Origin: Streptomyces sp. BHT-5-2
GTDB lineage: Bacteria > Actinomycetota > Actinomycetes > Streptomycetales > Streptomycetaceae
Reading direction: 5' to 3'
NCBI RefSeq assembly: GCF_019774615.1
Contig: NZ_CP081497.1
Coordinates: forward strand, 1,736,001 to 1,800,000
Length of the DNA stretch: 64,000 bases
Shown: positions 7,803-15,495 of the stretch, piece after piece
Numbering within the stretch: position 1 is the stretch's first letter
How the letters are laid out: each line of letters begins with the position of its first letter
Notes under the pieces: model-generated
Database searches by the model: none
Seen by the model: the letters and a program-made list of their open reading frames with translations, nothing else
What the model was told of the DNA's origin: nothing
Made by a program: the position numbers and the translations under genes

Positions 7803-9410
7803 TCACTCTAGATGCCGCTCGCGCAGCCGGAAGCGCTGGAGCTTGCCGGTCGGGGTGCGCGGCAGCGCGGTGTGGAGGACCACTTCGCGCGGGCACTTGT
7901 AGGGCGCGATACGGGACTTGACGAAGGCGCGCAGCGCCGCGACGGTCCCCTCGCCGGGCGGTACGCCGTCGCGCAGCACCACATGGGCGACGACGATCTC
8001 GCCGCGGTCCGCGTCGGGCCGGCCGACCACCGCCGCCTCGGCGACGTCGGGGTGCCGCAGCAGGGCGTCCTCCACCTCGGGGCCGGCGATGTTGTACCCG
8101 GCCGAGATGATCATGTCGTCCGCGCGGGCCACATAGCGGAAGTAGCCGTCCCGGTCCCGGACATAGGTGTCGCCGGTGAGGTTCCAGCCGTCGCGGACGT
8201 AGCCGGTCTGCCGGTCGTCGGCGAGGTAGCGGCAGCCGGTCGGGCCGCGGACCGCGAGCAGCCCCGGCGTGCCGTCCGGCACCGGGCGGCCGTCCGGGCC
8301 GACCACCCGCGCCTCGTAGCCGGGCACCGGCAGTCCCGTCGTTCCGGGCCGTATGGCGTCATCGGCGGCGGACAGGAAGATGTGCAGCAGTTCGGTGGCG
8401 CCTATCCCGTTGATGATCCGCAGTCCGGTCGCCTCGTACCAGGAACGCCAGGTGGCGGCGGGCAGGTTCTCGCCGGCCGAGACACAGCGGCGCAGCGAGG
8501 ACAGGTCGTGGCCGTCGAGTTCGGCCAGCATCGCCCGGTAGGCGGTCGGCGCGGTGAACAGCACGGAGATCCGGTGGGCCGCGACGTCGCGGAGCAGTCG
8601 CCGGGGCCCGCCCCAGTCGGCCAGGTACGCCGAGGCCCCGGCCCGCAGCGGGAAGACCACCAGTCCGCCAAGCCCGAAGGTGAAGCCGAGCGGCGGGCTG
8701 CCGGCGAACACGTCGTCCGGGCGCGGTCGCAGCACCTGCGCCGAGAAGGTGTCCGCGACGGCCAGCACATCGCGGTGGAAGTGCAGGCACCCCTTGGGGC
8801 GGCCGGTGGTGCCCGAGGTGAAGGCGACCAGCGCGACGTCGTCGGCGGCGGTCGGCACCGCCGGGTACGGTGCGCCGCCGGGCCGCGCGCGGCGCACCAG
8901 GTCGTCCGGGCCGTCACCGCCGTACGTCGTGATCCGCAGCTCCGGGACCCCGGCGCGGACCAGGTCGCCGACCGCTCCGGCCTCGCACAGCGCGTGCCGG
9001 ACCCGGGCGATCCGGCAGATCGTGGCGAGTTCGTCCGGCCGGTGCGCCGCCAGGACCGTCACCGCCACCGCGCCGGCCTTCATGACGGCGAGCCAGCAGG
9101 CCGCCAGCCAGGGCGTGGTGGGGCCGCGCAGCAGGACGCGGTTGCCCGGCACGACGCCCAGCGGGCCGGTCAGGAGATGCGCGATGGCGTCGACCCGCGT
9201 CCGCAGTTCCTCGTAGGACCACACCTCGCCGTGGGCGTCGCGGACCGCGGGCCGGTCCCCGCCCAGCCGGGCGATGGTCGCGTCGAGGAGCTCCGCGCCG
9301 CAGTTCAACCGGTCGGGATAGCCCAGGTCGGTGAGGTGCGGCCACTGCTCGGGCGGCGGCAGCCGGTCGCGGGTGAAGGTGTCGGTGTGGGCCGAGGACC
9401 GTAGCTCCAT
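7803..9410 (-). CDS. Benzoate/anthranilate-type CoA ligase
   Basis: A 535-aa acyl-adenylate-forming enzyme that would activate an aromatic carboxylate to its CoA thioester using ATP. The AMP-binding P-loop is FTSGTTGRPKGCLHFHRD, the adenylate motif is GIGATELLHIFLS, and the hinge region reads YVARADDMIISAGYNIAGPEVE. The C-terminal catalytic Lys is in RTPTGKLQRF. The N-terminal phrase on 'PPPEQWP' and the overall layout match benzoate-CoA ligases and 2-aminobenzoate-CoA ligases. Together with the bifunctional aminobenzoyl-CoA monooxygenase at 2108-4453 this suggests anthranilate or salicylate as substrate. It is the first gene of a ligase-paaX unit and is divergent from the acyl-CoA dehydrogenase. 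Confidence 0.9.
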   Translation of the reverse strand: MELRSSAHTDTFTRDRLPPPEQWPHLTDLGYPDRLNCGAELLDATIARLGGDRPAVRDAHGEVWSYEELRTRVDAIAHLLTGPLGVVPGNRVLLRGPTTPWLAACWLAVMKAGAVAVTVLAAHRPDELATICRIARVRHALCEAGAVGDLVRAGVPELRITTYGGDGPDDLVRRARPGGAPYPAVPTAADDVALVAFTSGTTGRPKGCLHFHRDVLAVADTFSAQVLRPRPDDVFAGSPPLGFTFGLGGLVVFPLRAGASAYLADWGGPRRLLRDVAAHRISVLFTAPTAYRAMLAELDGHDLSSLRRCVSAGENLPAATWRSWYEATGLRIINGIGATELLHIFLSAADDAIRPGTTGLPVPGYEARVVGPDGRPVPDGTPGLLAVRGPTGCRYLADDRQTGYVRDGWNLTGDTYVRDRDGYFRYVARADDMIISAGYNIAGPEVEDALLRHPDVAEAAVVGRPDADRGEIVVAHVVLRDGVPPGEGTVAALRAFVKSRIAPYKCPREVVLHTALPRTPTGKLQRFRLRERHLE

Positions 9411-9511
9411 GCGGGGTGCGCCCCCTTGCGCCGGGTGGCCGCCGGGCGGCCGGGGAGGGGTGGAGGTGTGGGGGAGGGGACCGGGAGGACTGCCGTACGG
9501 ATGCTCGTCAG

Positions 9512-9529
9512 CGTAACGTCTTCGTGACG
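9512..9529. promoter_or_regulatory. Near-perfect inverted repeat, candidate PaaX site
   Basis: Arms CGTAACG (9512-9518) and CGTGACG (9523-9529) match at 6 of 7 positions around TCTT. It lies between the divergent CoA ligase and acyl-CoA dehydrogenase starts, where a repressor encoded in the same cluster would act. The assignment to PaaX is by position only. Confidence 0.35.
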
Positions 9530-9602
9530 GCAGTCAACAGACCGCGATAACAGGTCGCCGGGCCGTCGCCGCGTCCGGTACCGCTACCAGGGGAGTCGCC
9601 TC

Positions 9603-10760
9603 GTGACCGCATTCGCACTGGGACCGGAGCAACAGGAGTGGTGCGCCCGGCTGCGCGCCCGCACGGCCGAACGGCTGCGCCCCCTGGCGGAGAAGGGGGA
9701 ACCGGGCCGGGTCAACCGCCCGCTGGTCGCCGCCCTCGGCGAACTCGGCCTGCTGGACCGGCTCTTCCCCGACGGCGGCAGCCCGCGGGCGCTGGACCTG
9801 TGCCTGCTGCGGGAGTCGCTGGCCCAGGAGTGCACGGAGGCGGAGACCGCCCTGGCGCTCCAGGGACTGGGGGCCGGCCCGATCGTCCAGTCCGGGACGG
9901 ACGCCCAACGGGCCCGCTGGCTGCCGGAGGTGACGGCCGGCCGGGCGGTCGCGGCCTTCGCGCTGAGCGAGCCGGGCGCCGGCTCGGACGCCGCGGCACT
10001 CGCCCTGGCCGCCGCACCCGACGGCCCCGGCCGCTGGCGGCTGTCCGGTGAGAAGTGCTGGATCTCCAACGCCCCCGAGGCCGACTTCGCCACCGTCTTC
10101 GCCCGCACCGGCGGCGCCGGCGGGGCCCGCGGCATCACCGCCTTCCTCGTCCCCGCCGATCGCCCGGGGCTGTCCGGCGAACCGCTGGACATGCTCAGCC
10201 CGCACCCCATCGGCACCCTGGTCTTCGACGGCACGCCGGTGACCGCCGACGACGTGCTCGGGGAGGTCGGTGGCGGCTTCGGCGTGGCGATGCGCACGCT
10301 GAACCTCTTCCGGCCCAGCGTCGGCGCGTTCGCGGTCGGCATGGCGCAGGCAGCGCTGGACGCCGCGCTGGCGCACGCCGGCACCCGTACCGCGTTCGGC
10401 GGGCCGCTCAAGGACCTCCAGTCCGTCGGCCACCGGCTCGCCGAGATGGCCACCCGTATCGAGGCCGCCCGGCTCCTGGTGTACGCGGCCGCGGCCGCCT
10501 ACGACCGCGGCGCCCCGGACATCGCCCGCCGCGCGGCGATGGCCAAGCTCCTGGCCACGGAGACCGCGCAGGACGTCGTCGACGCCGCCGTCCAGATCCA
10601 CGGCGCCCGCGCCCTGTGCCGCGGCCACCTCCTGGAGCACCTCTACCGCGAGGTCCGCGCCCCGCGCATCTACGAGGGCGCCACGGAGGTCCAACGGTCC
10701 CTGATCGCGAAGGAGTTGTACCGCGAGGCGGGGCGCCGGCCGGCCGGGGCCGGCGGCTGA
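9603..10760 (+). CDS. Acyl-CoA dehydrogenase
   Basis: A 385-aa flavoprotein that oxidises an acyl-CoA alpha,beta bond and passes electrons to ETF. The FAD/substrate motif AFALSEPGAGSDAAAL (about residues 117-132) and the sheet segment EKCWISNAPEADFATVFART are typical. So is the C-terminal IYEGATEVQRSLIAKELY, where the Glu aligns with the medium-chain enzyme's catalytic base. The GTG start follows a GGGGAG ribosome site with an 8-base gap. It is divergent from the CoA ligase and likely serves the same aromatic-acid pathway, for example on a ring-reduced or ring-opened CoA intermediate. The precise substrate cannot be read. Confidence 0.9.
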   Translation: MTAFALGPEQQEWCARLRARTAERLRPLAEKGEPGRVNRPLVAALGELGLLDRLFPDGGSPRALDLCLLRESLAQECTEAETALALQGLGAGPIVQSGTDAQRARWLPEVTAGRAVAAFALSEPGAGSDAAALALAAAPDGPGRWRLSGEKCWISNAPEADFATVFARTGGAGGARGITAFLVPADRPGLSGEPLDMLSPHPIGTLVFDGTPVTADDVLGEVGGGFGVAMRTLNLFRPSVGAFAVGMAQAALDAALAHAGTRTAFGGPLKDLQSVGHRLAEMATRIEAARLLVYAAAAAYDRGAPDIARRAAMAKLLATETAQDVVDAAVQIHGARALCRGHLLEHLYREVRAPRIYEGATEVQRSLIAKELYREAGRRPAGAGG

Positions 10761-10799
10761 CCGGCGCCGCGCGGGCCGCCGCCGCGGCGGGCCGCGGAG

Positions 10800-11537
10800 T
10801 CACCGCTCGCCGGCGTCGTCGTCCTCCGGGGGCGGGCCCGCCACGTCGTCACCGCGCAGTTCGACGCAGCACGAGCCGGGCCGCGGCGCCTGCACCGCCC
10901 GGGTCCGGTCGCTGCCCAGGCCGCGCAGATAGCCGGCCAGGAACGCCTGGTTGACGGCGCAGACGAGCTCCGGGGCCTTGGCGGCCAGCGGATGGAACGG
11001 GCAGTTGCACAGGCGCAGCACGGTGGGGGCGGTGCGCTCCGGCTCGAACCCGAACGCGTCCAGCCTCTCCGCGGCCAGGCTCAGTCCGCGCTCGGCCCCC
11101 AGTCGCCCGGGGCGCATCCGCGCACGGTCGGCCGCCCCCAGCGCCGTGCCGTGCTCGCGGGCGACCCGGAGTGCGGCCTCGCGGGCCGATTCGCCGTCCG
11201 CCGCGGTGGTGACGGCCTCGGCGAGGAAGCCGGCCAGGATCTCGTGGCGGCGCTCGGGGATGCTCACCGCGATGGCCTCGGCCACCAGCTCGTACACCTT
11301 CGGCCGGCGGCCGACCTTGTGGATGCCGGCGGCGGACTCGTAGTGGGTGTGCAGCAGCCCCGCCGCCACCAGCTTGTCGAGGTGGAAGGCGGCAAGCTTG
11401 CGGGAGATCCCCAGGCTGTCGGCGACCTCCTCGCGGGTGACCGGCCGCCGCGCCCGCCGCGCGAACTGGAACATGCGGCGGCGGAGGTCGTCACCGAGGA
11501 CGGCCAGCGAGGTCAGCGACGCGCCATCCAGTCCCAC
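10800..11537 (-). CDS. HTH regulator with C-terminal cysteine/histidine cluster
   Basis: A 245-aa winged-helix regulator. The N terminus (about residues 14-75) is an ArsR/DeoR-like HTH: LAVLGDDLRRRMFQFARR, REEVADSLGISRKLAAFHLDKLVAAGLL, then a wing. The C-terminal part carries LRLCNCPFHPLA, then LVCAVNQAFLAGYLRGL, then GSCCVEL. This order recalls the SufR/iron-sulfur regulators, whose ligands sit in similarly placed Cys residues, so a metal or Fe-S cofactor is plausible but unproven. It is divergent from the DoxX gene and may control it; an inverted repeat lies in their shared spacer. Start codon is GTG with no strong ribosome site. Confidence 0.75.
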   Translation of the reverse strand: MGLDGASLTSLAVLGDDLRRRMFQFARRARRPVTREEVADSLGISRKLAAFHLDKLVAAGLLHTHYESAAGIHKVGRRPKVYELVAEAIAVSIPERRHEILAGFLAEAVTTAADGESAREAALRVAREHGTALGAADRARMRPGRLGAERGLSLAAERLDAFGFEPERTAPTVLRLCNCPFHPLAAKAPELVCAVNQAFLAGYLRGLGSDRTRAVQAPRPGSCCVELRGDDVAGPPPEDDDAGER

Positions 11538-11844
11538 ACCGTCACTGTAGTGCGCCTATCACCAATTTTCTTGAGCCAAATACGTACTTCCACGTATCAA
11601 TCCCATTTTGCTTGACCCTACCGAACAATAAGTCCAACAATGATGGGAGAAACAGCCGACGGTGGGTCCGGTCGGCGCCCCGCCGCCCTCGCCGTCACCA
11701 CCACGTACGCGTGCCGCTGACCGTCATCGCGCAGGTGCCGGCAGCTGCCCGGGGTGCCGCGCAGCCGTCCCGACGGCAGCCGGACGGTCCTTGCGGCGAC
11801 CCACCGCTATCCGTCTTCCGTTCCCCTCCCCTCCGGAGCACGAG
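11538..11844. promoter_or_regulatory. Divergent promoter region, HTH regulator / DoxX
   Basis: The 307-base spacer contains an unusually AT-rich block (about 11560-11645). Inside it a perfect 6-bp inverted repeat, ATACGT (11580-11585) and ACGTAT (11592-11597), is flanked by two near-identical direct repeats, ATTTTCTTGAGCC (11565-11577) and ATTTTGCTTGACC (11605-11617). The layout suggests an operator between divergent promoters. No gene was seen inside. Confidence 0.45.
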
Positions 11845-12393
11845 ATGAGGACCGCCGACCAGCCGTCCCCGCCCGCGGAGCGCATGGCGCAGTACCCCGC
11901 CGGACACCGGTCCTCCGCCGGCGACTGGGGGCTTCTGCTTCTCCGACTCACCTTCGGCCTGCTCATGGCCGGGCACGGAGCCCAGAAGCTCTTCGGGATC
12001 TTCGGCGGCCGTGGCCTGGCGGCCACCGGCCGGGGCTTCGAGGCCCTCGGCTACCACCCGGGCAAGGTCTTCGCCGTGATCTGCGGCCTCTCCGAGGCCC
12101 TCGGCGGCCTGGGCCTGGCGCTGGGGTTCCTCACCCCGCTCGCCGCGGCCGCAATCGTCGGCGTCATGATCAACGCCATGGCCACGGTCACCGGCGCCCA
12201 CGGGCTGTGGACGACCCAGGGCGGCGTGGAGGACGGCCTCGGCGTCACCGTCGCCGCCCTCGCCGTCGCCGCCCTCGGCCCGGGCCGCCTCGCCGTCGAC
12301 CGCTTCTTCCCCTGGGGCAGGGGCGGCTGGCTCCCCCTCGCCGTCGCCCTGGGCCTCGGCGGCACCGGAGCCGCGATCACCCTGACCCTCTGA
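11845..12393 (+). CDS. DoxX-family membrane protein
   Basis: A 182-aa integral membrane protein with four predicted hydrophobic helices. LLLLRLTFGLLMAGHGAQKLFG near the first helix and FEALGY, FAVICGLSEALGGLGLALG are the hallmark DoxX/SURF4 segments. DoxX proteins of actinobacteria have been linked to membrane redox and thiol-stress complexes. The ATG at 11845 follows GGAG with a 6-base gap; an open frame runs further upstream without a family match. Being divergent from a cysteine-bearing regulator fits a redox or metal-stress role, which is inference. Confidence 0.85.
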   Translation: MRTADQPSPPAERMAQYPAGHRSSAGDWGLLLLRLTFGLLMAGHGAQKLFGIFGGRGLAATGRGFEALGYHPGKVFAVICGLSEALGGLGLALGFLTPLAAAAIVGVMINAMATVTGAHGLWTTQGGVEDGLGVTVAALAVAALGPGRLAVDRFFPWGRGGWLPLAVALGLGGTGAAITLTL

Positions 12394-12442
12394 CGTCGGC
12401 CCCACGCCCCTGCACCCGCTCCGGCATCACCTGCCACGGCCC

Positions 12443-12468
12443 GGAGCGGGCGCGACGGCGCCCGCTCC
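12443..12468. terminator. Bidirectional hairpin terminator
   Basis: Perfect 11-bp stem (12443-12453 with 12458-12468) and a GACG loop, located between the convergent DoxX gene and the HTH-MurA gene (stop at 12475). Confidence 0.7.
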
Positions 12469-12474
12469 CCTTCC

Positions 12475-14004
12475 TCAGATGTCCCGGAAGGTTTCGATCT
12501 GGGCGCCGATCGAGTTCAGGCGTTCGGCGAGGTCCTCGTAGCCGCGGTTGATGACGTAGACGTTGCGCAGGACCGAGGTTCCCTCGGCGGCCATCATGGC
12601 CAGCAGGACGACGACGGCGGGGCGGAGTGCCGGGGGGCACATCATTTCCGCGGAGCGCCAGCGGGTGGGGCCGTCGACCAGGACGCGGTGCGGGTCCAGG
12701 AGTTTGACCTGGGCGCCGAGCCGGGTGAGGTCGGTGAGGTAGATGGCGCGGTTGTCGTAGACCCAGTCGTGGATGAGGGTCTGGCCCTGGGCGGTGGCCG
12801 CGATGGCCGCGAAGAACGGGACGTTGTCGATGTTGAGGCCTGGGAAGGGCATCGGGTGGATCTTGTCGATCGGGGCCTGGAGCTTGGAGGGACGGACCGT
12901 CAGGTCGATCAGGCGGGTACGGCCGTTGTCGGCGCGGTACTCCGTGCTGCGCTCGTGGTCCAGGCCCATCTCCTCCAGGACGGCCAGCTCGATCTCCAGG
13001 AACTCCACCGGGACCCGACGGATCGTCAGTTCCGACTCGGTGACGACGGCCGCCGCCAGCAGGCTCATCGCCTCGACCGGGTCCTCGGACGGCGCGAAGT
13101 CCACATCACGGTCGATCTTGGCGATGCCGTGGACAGTGAGGGTGGTGGTGCCGATGCCGTCGACCCGGACGCCCAGCTCCTCCAGGAAGAAGCAGAGGTC
13201 CTGGACCATGTAGTTGGAGGAGGCGTTGCGGATGACCGTGATGCCGTCGTGCCGCGCGGCGGCCAGCAGTGCGTTCTCGGTGACGGTGTCGCCGCGTTCG
13301 GTCAGGACGATGGCGCGCTTGGGGGCGACGGTGCGGTCGACCTCCGCGAGGTAGGTGCCGTCGGTCGCGGTGACCTCCAGACCGAAGTGCCGCAGAGCCG
13401 TCATGTGGGGCGTGACGGTCCGGGTGCCGAGGTCGCAGCCGCCCGCGTAGGGCAGCTTGAAGTGGTCCATCCGGTGCAGCAGCGGGCCGAGGAACATGAT
13501 GACGCTGCGGGTGCGGCGGGCCGCCTCCATGTCCATGGCGTCCAGGTCGAGTTGGGCCGGCGGCACGATCTCCAGGTCGTTGCCGTCGTTGATCCAGCGG
13601 GTGCGGACGCCGATGCTGCCCAGCACCTCCAGGATGCGGTAGACCTCCTCAATACGGGCCACCCGCCGCAGAGTTGTGCGGCCCGCGTTGAGCAGCGTCG
13701 CGCACAGCAGCGCGACGCAGGCGTTCTTGCTCGTCTTGACGTCGATGCTGCCGGACAGCCGGCGGCCGCCGACGACCCGCAGATGCATCGGTCCGGCGTA
13801 TCCGAGCGAGACGATTTCGCTGTCCAGGGCTTCGCCGATGCGGGCGATCATCTCAAGGCTGATGTTCTGGTTGCCGCGTTCGATGCGATTGACCGCACTC
13901 TGGCTGGTGCCGAGCGCCTCGGCGAGCTGCGTCTGTGTCCAGCCACGGTGTTGCCTGGCGTCACGGATGAGCCTGCCGATGCGTACGAGGTAGTCGTCTG
14001 CCAT
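12475..14004 (-). CDS. HTH domain fused to MurA-type enolpyruvyl transferase
   Basis: A 509-aa fusion. Residues 5-65 form an XRE-type helix-turn-helix (GWTQTQLAEALGTSQSAVNR, then IERGNQNISLEMIARI). From about residue 72 the protein is a UDP-N-acetylglucosamine 1-carboxyvinyltransferase, the first committed step of peptidoglycan synthesis. The substrate-binding Lys/Asn pair is in TSKNACVALL (K93, N94), and the loop cysteine that attacks PEP and is blocked by fosfomycin aligns with C190 in YAGGCDLGTRTVTPH. The usual loop AIGxRPxDLH is changed to DLGTRTVTPH. The ATG at 14004 is chosen because the HTH starts there; the frame is open further upstream. Streptomyces usually carry two MurA-like genes, and this is the regulator-fused type. 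Whether it is an active enzyme, a regulator, or both is not known from sequence. Confidence 0.85.
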   Translation of the reverse strand: MADDYLVRIGRLIRDARQHRGWTQTQLAEALGTSQSAVNRIERGNQNISLEMIARIGEALDSEIVSLGYAGPMHLRVVGGRRLSGSIDVKTSKNACVALLCATLLNAGRTTLRRVARIEEVYRILEVLGSIGVRTRWINDGNDLEIVPPAQLDLDAMDMEAARRTRSVIMFLGPLLHRMDHFKLPYAGGCDLGTRTVTPHMTALRHFGLEVTATDGTYLAEVDRTVAPKRAIVLTERGDTVTENALLAAARHDGITVIRNASSNYMVQDLCFFLEELGVRVDGIGTTTLTVHGIAKIDRDVDFAPSEDPVEAMSLLAAAVVTESELTIRRVPVEFLEIELAVLEEMGLDHERSTEYRADNGRTRLIDLTVRPSKLQAPIDKIHPMPFPGLNIDNVPFFAAIAATAQGQTLIHDWVYDNRAIYLTDLTRLGAQVKLLDPHRVLVDGPTRWRSAEMMCPPALRPAVVVLLAMMAAEGTSVLRNVYVINRGYEDLAERLNSIGAQIETFRDI

Positions 14005-14015
14005 GGGGTGACCGT

Positions 14016-14031
14016 ATCTCAGATATGAGAT
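14016..14031. promoter_or_regulatory. Palindrome before HTH-MurA gene
   Basis: ATCTCA (14016-14021) and TGAGAT (14026-14031) are perfect reverse complements around GATA. The site is 11 bases upstream of the ATG at 14004 on the minus strand. Because the gene product starts with an XRE-type HTH, autoregulation at this site is a reasonable guess. Confidence 0.5.
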
Positions 14032-14059
14032 TGATGCGTGATCGCGAGGTCCTCTCGGG

Positions 14060-14084
14060 GTTGTTCTAGTACTGTACGAACAAC
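14060..14084. promoter_or_regulatory. Inverted repeat, probable YtrA-type GntR operator
   Basis: GTTGTTC (14060-14066) and GAACAAC (14078-14084) are perfect reverse complements, and the 11-base centre contains a second near-palindrome GTACTGTAC. GntR proteins of the YtrA subfamily bind this kind of two-part palindrome. The site ends just before the ribosome site of the operon that encodes such a protein two genes in. Confidence 0.65.
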
Positions 14085-14095
14085 TGGAGGTCGCC

Positions 14096-15100
14096 ATGGT
14101 CGTCATGAAGCAATCCGGGGTGTCCGCCCCACCCGCCGGCACCCGCCGGCGGGGCTGGCTCGCCGCCGCGCCGTTCATCGTCGTCACCCTCGCCCTCGGC
14201 GCGCTCTACGCGTGCGTCGCCGGCCGGCTGCCCGACCGGCTCGCCACCGGCTTCGGCCTCGACGGCCGGCCCGACGGCTACTCCTCGCCGCAGACGTTCC
14301 TCGTGATGTGCCTGGCGGTCCTGTTGGGGCTCGGCGCCGGCATCGGTCTGTTGGTCCGGCGCGGGGTGCCCGCGGGGCGCGGGCGGATACTCGTCGGGAC
14401 GGGCTGGTTCACCGCCGTCGTCCTCGGCGTTCCGTCGGCCGTGATCCTGCTCGGGAACGCCGGGAACGCCGGTGACGCCGGTCCGGGTGCGGTACGGCTC
14501 CCGGCCTGGGTGATGGCGGTCACGCTGGGGGCGGGGGCCGTGGCCGGCGTCCTGGCCGGGCTGTTGGCCGGTCCCGACGTCCCGGCGCCCCGCCCCGCAG
14601 CGGGTACCGCGGACCGCCTCGACCTGCCCGCCGGTGTCCGGGCCGGCTGGTCACGCACCGTCAGCTCGCTGCCGATGGCCCTCCTGGGCGGCCTGCTGGT
14701 GGGCGTCGGAATCCTCCAGGCCGCGCTCGGCAGCCCGCTCGGCGGTGCGGTGATGGGCGCGGGCGGCGTGACGGTCGTGGGCTGTTGCTCCGCACGGGTG
14801 ACCGTCGACCGGCGCGGGCTGACCGTCCAGCCGACCCTGCTGCCGTTCGCGCGGCGCCGGATACCGCTCGACAGGACGGCGGAGGCGACCAGCCGCTCGA
14901 TCGCGGCGCTCTCCGAGTACGGTGGCTGGGGGTACCGCATCCGGCCCGGCGGCAGCGGCCTGCTGCTCCGCTCGGGAGAGGGCGTGGTGCTCCGCCTCAC
15001 CAACGGCCGGGAGTTCGTGGTGACGATCGACGACGCCGCCACCGCCGCCGCCCTGCTCAACACCTACCTCGACCGCCGGCGCTCCGGAGAAGGAGGCTGA
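14096..15100 (+). CDS. DUF1648-domain membrane protein
   Basis: A 334-aa membrane protein. The N-terminal DUF1648 block is recognisable (LPDRLATGFGLDGRPDGYSSP after the first helix). Several further hydrophobic helices follow in the order helix, DUF1648 loop, two helices, long linker, two helices. The C-terminal 90 residues are a soluble beta-rich region (RRIPLDRTAEATSRSI, GVVLRLTNGREFVVTIDD) like PH-type domains that follow such proteins. GGAGG lies 5 bases before the ATG. It is followed after one base by a YtrA-type GntR gene, a frequent pairing in Gram-positives where the regulator controls the membrane protein. Biochemical role is unknown. Confidence 0.85.
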   Translation: MVVMKQSGVSAPPAGTRRRGWLAAAPFIVVTLALGALYACVAGRLPDRLATGFGLDGRPDGYSSPQTFLVMCLAVLLGLGAGIGLLVRRGVPAGRGRILVGTGWFTAVVLGVPSAVILLGNAGNAGDAGPGAVRLPAWVMAVTLGAGAVAGVLAGLLAGPDVPAPRPAAGTADRLDLPAGVRAGWSRTVSSLPMALLGGLLVGVGILQAALGSPLGGAVMGAGGVTVVGCCSARVTVDRRGLTVQPTLLPFARRRIPLDRTAEATSRSIAALSEYGGWGYRIRPGGSGLLLRSGEGVVLRLTNGREFVVTIDDAATAAALLNTYLDRRRSGEGG

Positions 15101-15101
15101 C

Positions 15102-15461
15102 GTGCTGTTCCGTGTCGACCCCGGTTCGTCCGTCCCGCTCGGCGACCAGATCGCCGCCTCGGTCCGCGGCGCCATCGCCGACGGCTCGGTCCGCGCCGGG
15201 GAGCGCCTCCCCGCCGCCCGCGCGCTGGCCGCCTCCCTCGGCGTCAACGTCCACACCGTGCTGCGCGGCTACCAGCGGCTGAAGGAGGAGGGGCTGATCG
15301 AACTCCGCCGCGGCCGCGGCGCGGTGGTCACCGGAGCCGCCTCCCCGGCCCGCGCCCGTCTCGGCGAGACCGCCGAGCGGTTGATCGCCGAGGCGCGCCA
15401 CCTGGGCCTGACCGACGAGGAGATCGTGCGGGTGGTACGGCTCGGGCTGGACGGCGGATGA
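15102..15461 (+). CDS. GntR-family regulator, YtrA subfamily
   Basis: A 119-aa regulator consisting of a GntR winged helix (PLGDQIAASVRGAIADG, RLPAARALAASLGVNVHTVLR, GYQRLKEEGLIELRRGRGAVV) and a short C-terminal dimerisation helix pair of about 45 residues, the defining small size of YtrA proteins. The GTG start lies one base after the DUF1648 stop and 5 bases after AGGAGG. It most likely autoregulates the two-gene operon through the inverted repeat at 14060-14084. YtrA members often respond to cell-wall-active antibiotics; that link is family knowledge, not seen here. Confidence 0.9.
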   Translation: MLFRVDPGSSVPLGDQIAASVRGAIADGSVRAGERLPAARALAASLGVNVHTVLRGYQRLKEEGLIELRRGRGAVVTGAASPARARLGETAERLIAEARHLGLTDEEIVRVVRLGLDGG

Positions 15462-15495
15462 GCCGGGCCCGGGCGGGCGGTCGGCGCCGGCGCGG

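Noticed and set aside
10761..10799. GC hairpin between the convergent acyl-CoA dehydrogenase and HTH genes
   Set aside because: Arms are only about 6 bp in sequence that is almost all G and C; not distinguishable from background.
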